A stretch of DNA of 64,000 nt from Terebella lapidaria (Eukaryota; Annelida; Polychaeta; Terebellida; Terebellidae), in assembly GCA_949152475.1 (NCBI GenBank), contig OX424570.1, positions 5,444,181 through 5,508,180 of the forward strand, written 5' to 3'. Shown one piece after another: positions 11,865-22,860 of the stretch (position 1 is the stretch's first letter; the number at the start of each line of letters is the position of its first letter). The position numbers and the translations under genes are program-made. The notes beneath the pieces were generated by a model. The model made no database searches, was not told the DNA's origin, and saw only the letters and a program-made list of their open reading frames with translations.

Positions 11865-12030
11865 GGACAGAAAAGTGAAGCTTCTGCGCAGCTGCGCGCG
11901 CATATGCGCGGCGGTTTTGGCGGCAAAAGGAGCGCTCGAGTCATGCAGGCAGACGATCGTGCCTTGCTTTCAGTACGCGAATTTCTATCCAGAACGATCC
12001 AAAGGATCGAAAGGAGCATGTAGTAGTTTA
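11865..12030 (-). repeat. DIRS 5' inverted terminal repeat (shared portion)
   Basis: Inverted partner of 7209-7374. Its outer extension (12031-12056, GATTGGTGATGTATAAAATA then AACTTC) is copied in the internal complementary region. Confidence 0.9.
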
Positions 12031-12189
12031 GATTGGTGATGTATAAAATAAACTTCGAAAAGATTCGACCGTAAATTCGAGATAAAAATAAAAATGTAAG
12101 ACGTATGACGGACGACGACGGATGAAGGACGCAATGCCATGCAATGGGTTATCAGAACAAGGTTCCGTAAAAAGACATAACAATAAAAG

Positions 12190-12416
12190 ACATTCCTCAT
12201 GTGGAACCTAATGCTGTGTTTGATTTTCACATTTGTGGGCAAATGACAAAAACCGTTTTCACATTTGTGGTTAAATTTTTTTTTCACATTTGTGGGTGGA
12301 TTTTTTTTCACATTTGTGGGTAATGATATTTTCACATTTGTGGGTGATTTACAAAATTTGTTTTCACATTTGTGGGTTTTCACATTTGTGGGCGTTTTAA
12401 CATTTGTGGGTTCAAC
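12190..12416 (-). repeat. Right terminal inverted repeat made of CACATTTGTG units
   Basis: Eight copies of the TTTTCACATTTGTGGG motif in inverse orientation to 6026-6310, ending GGGTTCAAC directly before the target duplication. 12057-12190 between it and the DIRS element again holds a degraded GTTACCGG-family end. Confidence 0.8.
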
Positions 12417-12424
12417 AGTCGGCT

Positions 12425-14579
12425 CCAAACTGTGAGGGGAAGGGGGTCTGAGTTTTTTTCAAGATAAATAACTGTATCAATGTATTCTAGAGCTTTTTAT
12501 AGAGTAACTGATCAGCATCCTAAAACTGAAAATAGGGGTCACCGTGTCCGTTCGCATGGAAAACATGATGCAAGATGTGAATATGGACAAAAAAAATGTG
12601 CAGAAATACCATAATTTATGTCATTTTAGGTGAAGGTATGTGATTTTGATTGAATATGTCGAAGAATCCAGCACGTTGACCCCCTATATTCTTTTTAGTA
12701 TTAGGATACTGGTCGGTACTCCATAAAATAGGTAATTTTGAAGAGATAATATTCAAGAAATAACTCTTGGTTACCTCTGTTTGTAGCGGACTACGTTAAT
12801 TCTGGTAGCTGGAGGCAGTGTTGTAGTTTGTCATCCACAGAGACCATTGTGAGTTACGTCATTTTGTTTTGGTAGCATATTCTTCCATTCATGAATTCCT
12901 GTCATAGTAAGTAGTAAACAGATTCATTAAAGGGGTGGTTGCGCCAAAATATAAAGTTGTCAAAACATGTAAAACTAAGTATAAATTGATTGATGGTGGT
13001 GTACTGATGTGTACTACAAATGGTGGTGTACTACAAATCACCCATTTGTAGATTCTATTTTCATCCCATATGCGCTCTATATGCGAATAATGACATGTCT
13101 GCGGCCGACCCCTCTTTCTGGGATTGTGATTGCACGATCCCTTGTGACGTCATGAGTTGTACAAGTTGTCAACACATGTTGTTCGCCTCAAACACTGTGT
13201 TCAGCCAAACACTGAGAAAAGGCCTTTAGGTTAGTAACCAGACTGGAAATAAGCGATAATAATCATTATTATGTCTTGCTGTAAATCATAGACATGGTAA
13301 AATGACGAAACTAGTTGAGTGTGTTTTCCGGCACGCGGGAAAGATCAAGTTTGATCTGGCGGAAGAATACAAGAGAGCACGAGACCGAAGTTATTCCGCC
13401 AGTTCACACGAGATCTTTCCCGCGTGCTGGGAAACACAGGAAACAGGTTTTGTTTTAATCACATGCTATGAATTTATAATTCTGAAATATTTGAAAACCC
13501 AACACCGGTAAATCAAAGGGAAATTGTTCCAAAGATTGTACAAACTTCTCACAATCTTTTTATTGTTCCCAAGGACCCCTTCTACTGAGTTTTTGTTTTG
13601 TAAGTTATATATATATAATGCTACGAAATACTGAAATTTTATTAAAATTGAAGCATTCTGAAAGTGATTTTCCTGATAAAACTTTATAATAGAGTTAAAT
13701 GGCATTTCTAATTGTGTGTGGTAACCTTATGCCCCCATCATGACGGTCAGCATGGTCAGTGATTCTTTCACCAGATAGAGCCACTGTATCAACATGGACC
13801 TTCCTCTCCAAGCAGAGCCGCGCTTTGGTCGCACACTCCCGACACACGTTTGGGGGAGGTCGAGACCAGAACATTAGCCTCATGGACCTGGCAGTTTGCC
13901 TGACAGCACTTCACCTTGTGTACACAGGACCGGTTCTTGTCCACTTCTTTCTCAGGCTATGCTGGCTATTAACAGAAAGTTCAAAGTAAACCTTAGTAAT
14001 AAACACTGTGAACTTTGGGTGGTGCATCATGAAAATAGGCAGCTCTGTCTGAGGACCCATGTAAAAATGAAAGTGCGAGTTTCTGAACTCAATATCGTAC
14101 ATATACATGTAGACTTGCCACCACACATTGTGTTGTATGGTGTTATATACGATTTTTTAGAATGTTTTGCGAGCTTTTGATGGAACTTGATGCCAATGAT
14201 TTGCTTTCCTACAAGTACATACATGTTATGTAGCACTACTATTTGAGGACATGACCAGATTGGTAATTAAAACATGTCTCAGTATGAGTCACTGCGTGCT
14301 GGTGTGACAGGTATCTCTGGGTAGGGACCGTCCGTGAATGTCTATATCTGTCTGTGCATAGTGGAGACCTGTAGCATTATGCTGATATACGCACCGTCTT
14401 CTCGTGACCGAAAGACCAGTGGCTTGTGACTGAAGTTGGACGTCAGCCTGTATAAAACATTTATGTGTGTGCGTGTGCCGTGATCGCCCAATGTATGTCA
14501 TCAGTGTTTTGATGAGATGTTTTTTGTTGTGATTGTTAGAACACCACACCTTATACCACATACAACCAGGATTACACAA
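12425..14579. other. Intergenic, no gene recognised
   Basis: Mostly unique AT-rich sequence. Short frames (13020-13229, 13302-13511, 13759-13989, 13896-14180, 14289-14579 minus) show no recognisable domain. The one structured piece is the foldback at 13321-13437. Confidence 0.5.
13321..13437. repeat. Foldback hairpin, GC-rich arms
   Basis: Left arm 13321-13368 (GTGTTTTCCGGCACGCGGGA then AAGATC, CTGGCGGAAGAATA) pairs with 13391-13437 (TATTCCGCCAG, GATCTTTCCCGCGTGC). About 40 of 47 positions pair by eye, with a ~22-base loop. Probably a small foldback MITE; could form dsRNA if transcribed. Confidence 0.65.
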
Positions 14580-17500
14580 GTGACTTGAAGTGATTGGCTG
14601 TAATAACGAGGCTTACACTTGTAAGTGACCTGTAGTAACTGGCTGTAATAACGAGGCTTACACTTGTAAGTGACCTGTAGTAACTGGCTGTAATAACGAC
14701 GTTTACACTTGTAAGTGACCTGTAGTAACTGGCTGTAATAACGAGGCTTACACTTGTAAGTGACCTGTAGTAACTGGCTGTAATAACAAGGCTTGTACTT
14801 GTAAGTGACCTGTAGTAACTGGCTGTAATAACGACGTTTACACTTGTAAGTGACCTGTAGTAACTGGCTGTAATAACGAGGCTTACACTTGTAAGTGACC
14901 TGTAGTAACTGGCTGTAATAACGAGGCTTACACTTGTAAGTGACCTGTAGTAACTGGCTGTAATAACGAGGCTTACACTTGTAAGTGACCTGTAGTAACT
15001 GGCTGTAATAACAAGGCTTACACTTGTAAGTGACCTGTAGTAACTGGCTGTAATAACGAGGCTTACACTTGTAAGTGACCTGTAGTAACTGGCTGTAATA
15101 ACGAGGCTTACACTTGTAAGTGACCTGTAGTAACTGGCTGTAATAACAAGGCTTACACTTGTAAGTGACCTGTAGTAACTGGCTGTAATAACAAGGCTTA
15201 CACTTGTAAGTGACCTGTAGTAACTGGCTGTAATAACGAGGCTTACACTTGTAAGTGACCTGTAGTAACTGGCTGTAATAACAAGGCTTACACTTGTAAG
15301 TGACCTGTAGTAACTGGCTGTAATAACAAGGCTTACACTTGTAAGTGACCTGTAGTAACTGGCTGTAATAACGAGGCTTACACTTGTAAGTGACCTGTAG
15401 TAACTGGCTGTAATAACGAGGCTTACACTTGTAAGTGACCTGTAGTAACTGGCTGTAATAACAAGGCTTACACTTGTAAGTGACCTGTAGTATCTGGCTG
15501 TAATAACGAGGCTTACACTTGTAAGTGACCTGTAGTAACTGGCTGTAATAACGAGGCTTACACTTGTAAGTGACCTGTAGTAACTGGTTGTAATAACGAG
15601 GCTTACACTTGTAAGTGACCTGTAGTAGCTGGCTGTAATACCGAGGCTTACACTTGTAAGTGACCTGTAGTAACTGGCTGTAATAACGAGGCTTACACTT
15701 GTAAGTGACCTGTAGTAACTGGCTGTAATAACGAGGCTTACACTTGTAAGTGACCTGTAGTAACTGGTTATAATAACAAGGCTTGTACTTGTAAGTGACC
15801 TGTAGTAACTGGTTGTAATAACAAGGCTTACACTTGTAAGTGACCTGTAGTAACTGGCTGTAGTAACGAGGCTTACACTTGTAAGTGACCTGTAGTAACT
15901 GGCTGTAATAACGAGGCTTACACTTGTAAGTGACCTGTAGTAACTGGTTGTAATAACAAGGCTTGTACTTGTAAGTGACCTGTAGTAACTGGCTGTAATA
16001 ACGAGGCTTACACTTGGAAGTGACCTGTAGTAACTGGCTGTAATAACGAGGCTTACACTTGTAAGTGACCTGTAGTAACTGGTTGTAATAACGAGGCTTA
16101 CACTTGTAAGTGACCTGTAGTAACTGGTTGTAATAACAAGGCTTGTACTTGTAAGTGACCTGTAGTAACTGGCTGTAATAACGAGGCTTACACTTGTAAG
16201 TGACCTGTAGTTACTGGCTGTAATAACGAGGCTTACACTTGTAAGTGACCTGTAGTAACTGGTTGTAATAACGAGGCTTACACTTGTAAGTGACCTGTAG
16301 TAACTGGCTGTAATAACGACGCTTACACTTGTAAGTGACCTGTAGTAACTGGTTGTAATAACGAGGCTTACACTTGTAAGTGACCTGTAGTAACTGGCTG
16401 TAATAACGAGGCTTACACTTGTAAGTGACCTGTAGTAACTGGCTGTAATAACGAGGCTTACACTTGTAAGTGACCTGTAGTAACTGGCTGTAATAACGAG
16501 GCTTACACTTGTAAGTGACCTGTAGTAACTGGCTGTAATAACGACGCTTACACTTGTAAGTGACCTGTAGTAACTGGTTGTAATACCGAGGCTTACACTT
16601 GTAAGTGACCTGTAGTAACTGGCTGTAATAACGAGGCTTACACTTGTAAGTGACCTGTAGTAACTGGCTGTAATAACGAGGCTTACACTTGTAAGTGACC
16701 TGTAGTAACTGGCTGTAATAACGAGGCTTACACTTGTAAGTGACCTGTAGTAACTGGCTGTAATAACGAGGCTTACACTTGTAAGTGACCTGTAGTAACT
16801 GGCTGTAATAACGACGCTTACACTTGTAAGTGACCTGTAGTAACTGGCTGTAATAACGACGCTTACACTTGTAAGTGACCTGTAGTAACTGGCTGTAATA
16901 ACGAGGCTTACACTTGTAAGTGACCTGTAGTAACTGGCTGTAATAACGAGGCTTACACTTGTAAGTGACCTGTAGTAACTAGCTGTAATAACGAGGCTTA
17001 CACTTGTAAGTGACCTGTAGTAACTGGCTGTAATAACGAGGCTTACACTTGTAAGTGACCTGTAGTAACTGGCTGTAATAACGACGCTTACACTTGTAAG
17101 TGACCTGTAGTAACTGGCTGTAATAACGACGCTTACACTTGTAAGTGACCTGTAGTAACTGGCTGTAATAACGAGGCTTACACTTGTAAGTGACCTGTAG
17201 TAACTGGCTGTAATAACGAGGCTTACACTTGTAAGTGACCTGTAGTAACTGGCTGTAATAACGAGGCTTACACTTGTAAGTGACCTGTAGTAACTGGCTG
17301 TAATAACGACGCTTACACTTGTAAGTGACCTGTAGTAACTGGTTGTAATAACGAGGCTTACACTTGTAAGTGACCTGTAGTAACTGGCTGTAATAACGAG
17401 GCTTACACTTGTAAGTGACCTGTAGTAACTGGCTGTAATAACGAGGCTTACACTTGTAAGTGACCTGTAGTAACTGGCTGTAATAACGACGCTTACACTT

Positions 17501-18617
17501 GTAAGTGACCTGTAGTAACTGGCTGTAATAACGACGCTTACACTTGTAAGTGACCTGTAGTAACTGGTTGTAATAACGAGGCTTACACTTGTAAGTGACC
17601 TGTAGTAACTGGCTGTAATAACGAGGCTTACACTTGTAAGTGACCTGTAGTAACTGGCTGTAATAACGAGGCTTACACTGGTAAGTGACCTGTAGTAACT
17701 GGCTGTAATAACGACGCTTACACTTGTAAGTGACCTGTAGTAACTGGTTGTAATAACGAGGCTTACACTTGTAAGTGACCTGTAGTAACTGGCTGTAATA
17801 ATGAGGCTTACACTTGTAAGTGACCTGTAGTAACTGGCTGTAATAACGAGGCTTACACTTGTAAGTGACCTGTAGTAACTGGTTGTAATAACGAGGCTTA
17901 CACTTGTAAGTGACCTGTAGTAACTGGCTGTAATAACAAGGCTTGTACTTGTAAGTGACCTGTAGTAACTGGCTGTAATAACAAGGCTTGTACTTGTAAG
18001 TGACCTGTAGTAACTGGCTGTAATAACGAGGCTTACACTTGTAAGTGACCTGTAGTAACTGGTTGTAATAACAAGGCTTGTACTTGTAAGTGACCTGTAG
18101 TAACTGGCTGTAATAACGAGGCTTACACTTGTAAGTGACCTGTAGTAACTGGCTGTAATAACGACGCTTACACTTGTAAGTGACCTGTAGTAACTGGCTG
18201 TAATAACGAGGCTTACACTTGTAAGTGACCTGTAGTAGCTGGTTGTAATAACAAGGCTTGTACTTGTAAGTGACCTGTAGTAACTGGCTGTAATAACGAG
18301 GCTTACACTTGTAAGTGACCTGTAGTATCTGGCTGTAATAACGAGGCTTACACTTGTAAGTGACCTGTAGTATCTGGCTGTAATACCGAGGCTTACACTT
18401 GTAAGTGACCTGTAGTAACTGGCTGTAATACCGAGGCTTACACTTGTAAGTGACCTGTAGTAACTGGCTGTAATAACGAGGCTTACACTTGTAAGTGACC
18501 TGTAGTAGCTGGCTGTAATACCGAGGCTTACACTTGTAAGTGACCTGTAGTAACTGGCTGTAATAACGAGGCTTACACTTGTAAGTGACCTGTAGTAACT
18601 GGCTGTAATAACGAGGC
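14580..18617. repeat. 45-bp minisatellite, ~90 units
   Basis: The unit begins TGACCTGTAGTAACTGGCTG and ends GGCTTACACTTGTAAG. Variants occur at fixed sites: CGAG/CGAC/CAAG, GGCTG/GGTTG, TACACTT/GTACTT, TAACT/TATCT/TAGCT. Because 45 is a multiple of three, the minus strand reads as one 1,353-codon frame with unit LVITASYYRSLTSVS, and a second frame stays open for 556 codons. The variants mostly change the amino acid (Ala/Thr, Leu/Val, Val/Thr), and the frame starts and ends at the array edges, so I treat it as non-coding. Confidence 0.95.
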
Positions 18618-20735
18618 TCATATACATGCACATATATCAGTCCGGACAATATAGGAAAAACCTATTTTTTGCAGAAATACCATTTTCCGTATTTCAGCAG
18701 AAATACAAAATATTATATTTAAAATATAGAAATACATGAAACTGTATGAAACTGTATTCCTGTTGTCAGTACAAAATACACAATATCGTATTTGTAAACA
18801 CTGAAAACTGAATTCTTTCAACTTCATGACACATTGTCCAAACTTGGAAGATATCATTGTGAGCATTCAGGAAGTCATATTAACAACTAATGATGACCTT
18901 GAGCATGACCTCAGATGACCTTGAGTGCTAAGTGTCATATGTGCATATGTATAAGTTGGCCTCTGAGGCTCAAACACTTAGGATTGTATTATACAAGCTT
19001 ATAAGAAGTCATATATATATATGGCACATCTTTTGGTGACCTTGAATTGACCTTAGATCACCTTGAAGGCTAAATCTCAAGATCTCACTTGACATGAAAT
19101 GTGTAAATTGGCCTCTACAAACAAAATACTTGTTGATATTTTCCTGACTTGACTTCTCTGAAAAAAAGTACCATTCCTGTGGTCGCAAAACTTGGTATAT
19201 TGCTTGGTTGTTACATGTTCTTGAAGTTTGTTCAAGATTTGCAGGAACTCCAAGGTTTTCTAGCAAAATTTAACGAAAAAAACACCAATTTCTTCATACA
19301 CGTGTTTGTGTCTATACAGGTTCCGGGTGGGGATTGATATCGCATTAGCGCATGCGCGAAAGGGACATTGCAATTGCAAAATGGCGATTGTTTACCGGGT
19401 ACTTTGGCATATCGACCAAGAAACGCTACCGGAATTTATCGATTCATGAAATTTTTTCCAGCAGGAAATCCCTGCATTCTTTGTGTAATAATTATTATTG
19501 ATTTGAAAACTTGCTGTATTCTGTATATCAAAACATAATAAATATCTTAGTATTTGCCGTGTTCACATTGAGGTATGACTGGGGATTTCCCTCTGATAAA
19601 TTTATTCAGTCCCACTTGGTAACGGCTGCTGATGCCATAACCAGCACATGTATGCAAACGTGGACATTGAAATCGCGCAGATACACGACGCCCGATCGTG
19701 TGTATGTGTCATCAAATAGCACATTTAAAGTTACAAGCAGCACATCGTAAATTTCATGAGTTGTCAATTTTGAGTGGGACTATATATCATGCAATTGAGA
19801 AATCATTAATTGGGAAATCATGATTATGTATGGTACATTTTTGGTGACCTTCACGAAAAGTAAATATATAGTCTACAATTTTTTGAGAAATTCTTGTAAG
19901 CTGTATGGGGAATCTTATATTGCACGTCTTTTCATGACCCTGAACTTGACTCAAGGTGACATAGAATGAAAGTCAAGGTTAAGTCCACATTGAGTGTGGG
20001 TATAGGTCCATAGCGACGAAACTCTCTTGAAGATAGAGCTTAGTAATATCAGAATATGAGATGAACATATGTGCCTTCATGTGTTTGTCATACATGCGTA
20101 TGCATCGCATATACTAGTAAACAATAAAAACATTTTTTTCTTGAAAATGTCAACAAGATTATCATTTACTTGCTATTCTACCAAGATAATTTTATTCCTC
20201 AAAACAAATCTTCCTTTCAGAATATGAATAATATTTCCAGAAAATTTAGAAAAAATACACGTATTATCTCACTCAGCAAGTAAAAAAATTTGGGCCGAGA
20301 GGCCTCTTGTTACATGTACACGTAGTAAATTTTATTGTCATTTTTTTTATTGTCATGTTTTGTTTTCATTTCCATTTAACATTCACGAAAAGAAAAGAAG
20401 TTAAGGGATGTGCAGACTTATTGAAGGGATGTACTAACTAAGCCTCAATGTCCAGTTAGCACATTACTGCATGTACTGTAAAAAGACAAATATTTGCATG
20501 AGATTTAATTTGCAGATTTCACAGTTTTTTCAGTTTTTTTTTCAGTTCTTTTCCTGAACCGCAAAATAAATATGCCACAAATATTCATGTTACTATTGAA
20601 TATTGGATGGCAGTTATGAAAAGGCAATTTAATTCACCTCAAATTTGTCTGGACTTAAAAACTACAAATATTTCCAGCTGCAAATATTAGTCTTTTAACA
20701 GGATCATCATCTTGAGTTTCTCTTTTCTCAATCAG
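18618..20735. other. Upstream region of the tamalin-like gene with old repeat pieces
   Basis: 18890-19140, 19830-20050 and 20270-20310 carry repeat fragments of the family with TGACCTTGAACTTGACCTTA and GGGCCGAGAGGCCTCTTGTT, also seen at 31860-32640. The short frames here show no recognisable domain. A promoter-like cluster is listed separately. Confidence 0.45.
19345..19400 (+). promoter_or_regulatory. Possible TATA-less promoter (NRF1-like and YY1-like sites)
   Basis: GCGCATGCGC, an NRF1-like palindromic core, is followed ~20 bases later by GCAAAATGGCGATTG, a good YY1-type AAAATGGCG site. This pairing is common at TATA-less animal promoters. It is the only CpG-containing spot of this kind in the 2 kb before the first visible exon of the tamalin-like gene. 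The site overlaps a 22-codon frame starting at the ATGGCG. No transcript evidence. Confidence 0.3.
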
Positions 20736-20924
20736 ATATCGACAGTGTCATGACACGACTCAGACGATGGACTGATCCAGACGTGTGTCACCATTCAGGG
20801 TCCAGGGATGCAGTTTACTGATCTGTGGGATGCAAACACTGGCTCCAGTGTTGGTCCAGGTCCCGGTAACCATGGCAACTCTATCTCAAGGACCCACAGA
20901 AAGTCCCAGAAACACCTGATGAAG
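20736..20924 (+). CDS. TAMALIN: Exon 1 visible (5' UTR plus first 39 codons)
   Basis: A pyrimidine-rich acceptor TCTTTTCTCAATCAG ends at 20735 and the donor is AAG|GTAAAT at 20924/20925. An in-frame TGA at 20751-20753 lies before the first ATG (20808; G at -3), so the protein starts there with MQFTDLWDANTG. A non-coding first exon must lie upstream if the acceptor is used. The fit to exon 2 is phase 0. This N-terminus matches no family feature, so it is the least certain exon. Confidence 0.6.
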
Positions 20925-22810
20925 GTAAATGTTAACCATAGTTCGCTGGTACTAACTGTTTCTTTACTAGAATTTCAGTAACCAGTAATCCATGAAAAAC
21001 TTTATAGTTATATTTTACAATGGAATAGTTTTGACATTTTGCACAAAAATGCCCAAAAATATTTCAAGAATGAGGTATTTTTAGGTTACCGGACCTACGG
21101 TCCGATAACCTATTGGCATGGCGTTGTGTCCGTCGTCTGCGGCGTCGTCGTCTGTCCACATTTTTAGCTCACCGGCCCTTTGGGCCGATAGACTATTGTC
21201 GTGGTTTTTCGTCTGTCGTGCGTCCGTCCGTCTTTTTTTTGACTTTTTTTTGACATGATGAATTTCCCCATAAAATTGTCAGAATATACCTTGGGCTAGT
21301 ATCTAAAGACGTTTTTAAATTTTTTTTGATTGAATCGTTTTTGCCGATTGAGCGGCCATTTTTGACGAAAAATTGCTAATTTTGGACTTTGGTGGCCATT
21401 TTCTCAAAAACTGCCTATCAGTTTTGAGATTTTTGTTTTAAAACATTCCCCTCATGTACCTCTATGATGTGTATACCGGTAAGTTTCGTTGTCCTTTATT
21501 CGCCGGTCTGTGTGTGGCAGCCATTACGATTTTTTGACGAGTTGGCGAAAAAAATTTTGTTTGTCCCAAATCAAGTCACTATTGGTTTTGAGCCATTTCC
21601 AGCAAAAAGAAAATTTTTTTTGGCCATTGAAAATTTTTTTTGGACTTAGAAAATTTCACCGAATTTTTCCTTCATATCGGGGCTGTGAGGAGTTAACTCA
21701 TAGAACACTTCAAGATAGAGCCTAAGTATTGGCACATCCAAATGGGAAATCATATAATGTGGTTTGAGTGGTGACCTTGAATTTGACCTTCAATTTGACA
21801 TTGAAAGGCCAAAATGACATTTTTTGTCGAAAAAACAATGAATTTTGTCTTCGGTGGCCATTTTCTCAAAATCTATTCAGACATGTTTCCTCAAAATCAT
21901 ATATAAAACTCTCCTTAAGTACATTTGTGATGTGTATAGGTTTTGTTGCCTTTGAATCGACGGTCTGTGAAAATATATCATTAACGAAAAAATCCTTCAA
22001 GTTGTAACTTGATTTCGTGTTATAGTCCATACAGAAATTTTTTTTTTAGCAACATTTATGAACATGTTTTAACAATAGATTTTAACATCAGTGTAACAAT
22101 TTATTTGTTGGAAAATCAGTATTCTATGCAATTCTCATGATTGCCAGGAAGCTACAGCATCCTTGGTGCTGTTTACTTTACAGCTTGAGAATCAATTGTG
22201 GACATATAAGAAATGATAAATACTGAATATTCTCGTGACCTTGAATACTGGTATGATATACCTTGAATACTTCGATCTCATTTTCAAGGTCAGAGCACAA
22301 AATAGCGCATATCTCATTTGTTGTCAACTTCACAGCTTAAGAATCAATTGTGGTCATATAGGAATTGATTATGCTGAATATACTCGTGACCTAGTAGTTA
22401 CCCGACGATCGGTCCGATCACTTATTGGCTAGCCGGTAAGCTACAGGTCCCTTGGGCCTATATTTGCTAGTTGTTTCGGGGCGACAGGAATGATGGGGCT
22501 ACTCGGTATGCACCCCAGCGGTCGTCAGCGACCAGAGAGCATCTAGTGTATGATGTTTACCACAAAGTGTGTGTACAGTTGTGTAACCATAGTAACAGGA
22601 AGGACTGCATGGTGGAGCACCTGGGGGGATCGGTGATGAAATCATCTTGTTCATTATCATCTCATTAATTTGATTAGGATGAGGGACATTACACAGTGAA
22701 CATATTGACCAGGAAGAATTCACTATAGTGCCCTAATTAATTAAGGGGCTGGTGCTGTGACAGTACAGCTAGGAGGTGGCTGGCTATGACATATCACACT
22801 GCACAGAGAA

Positions 22811-22860
<50 letters not shown>

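Larger units (their letters stand above)
7159..12056 (-). mobile_element. DIRS-like tyrosine-recombinase retrotransposon, defective
   Basis: A 4.9-kb element on the minus strand with the layout known for DIRS elements: inverted terminal repeats (7209-7374 against 11865-12030), gag, reverse transcriptase, tyrosine recombinase, and next to the 3' terminal repeat an internal complementary region (7438-7540) whose two halves are complementary to the two outer ends. The coding part is broken: a frame change inside gag, a stop at the reverse-transcriptase active site, and loss of RNase H and of the recombinase N-terminal part. It inserted into the 6-12-kb DNA transposon. Confidence 0.9.
6018..12424. 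mobile_element. DNA transposon with 8-bp target duplication, split by a DIRS element
   Basis: The 8-bp direct repeat AGTCGGCT (6018-6025 and 12417-12424) flanks inverted termini starting GTTGAACCCACAAATG. The insert is 6,391 bp, of which ~4.9 kb is the later DIRS insertion. An 8-bp duplication is typical of hAT-like and some other DNA transposons. No transposase frame is visible, so this copy is non-autonomous and its superfamily is unproven. Confidence 0.8.

Noticed and set aside
14572..18633. 1,353-codon and 556-codon minus-strand frames
   Set aside because: They are readings of a 45-bp minisatellite; variants mostly change amino acids and the frames begin and end at the array borders.
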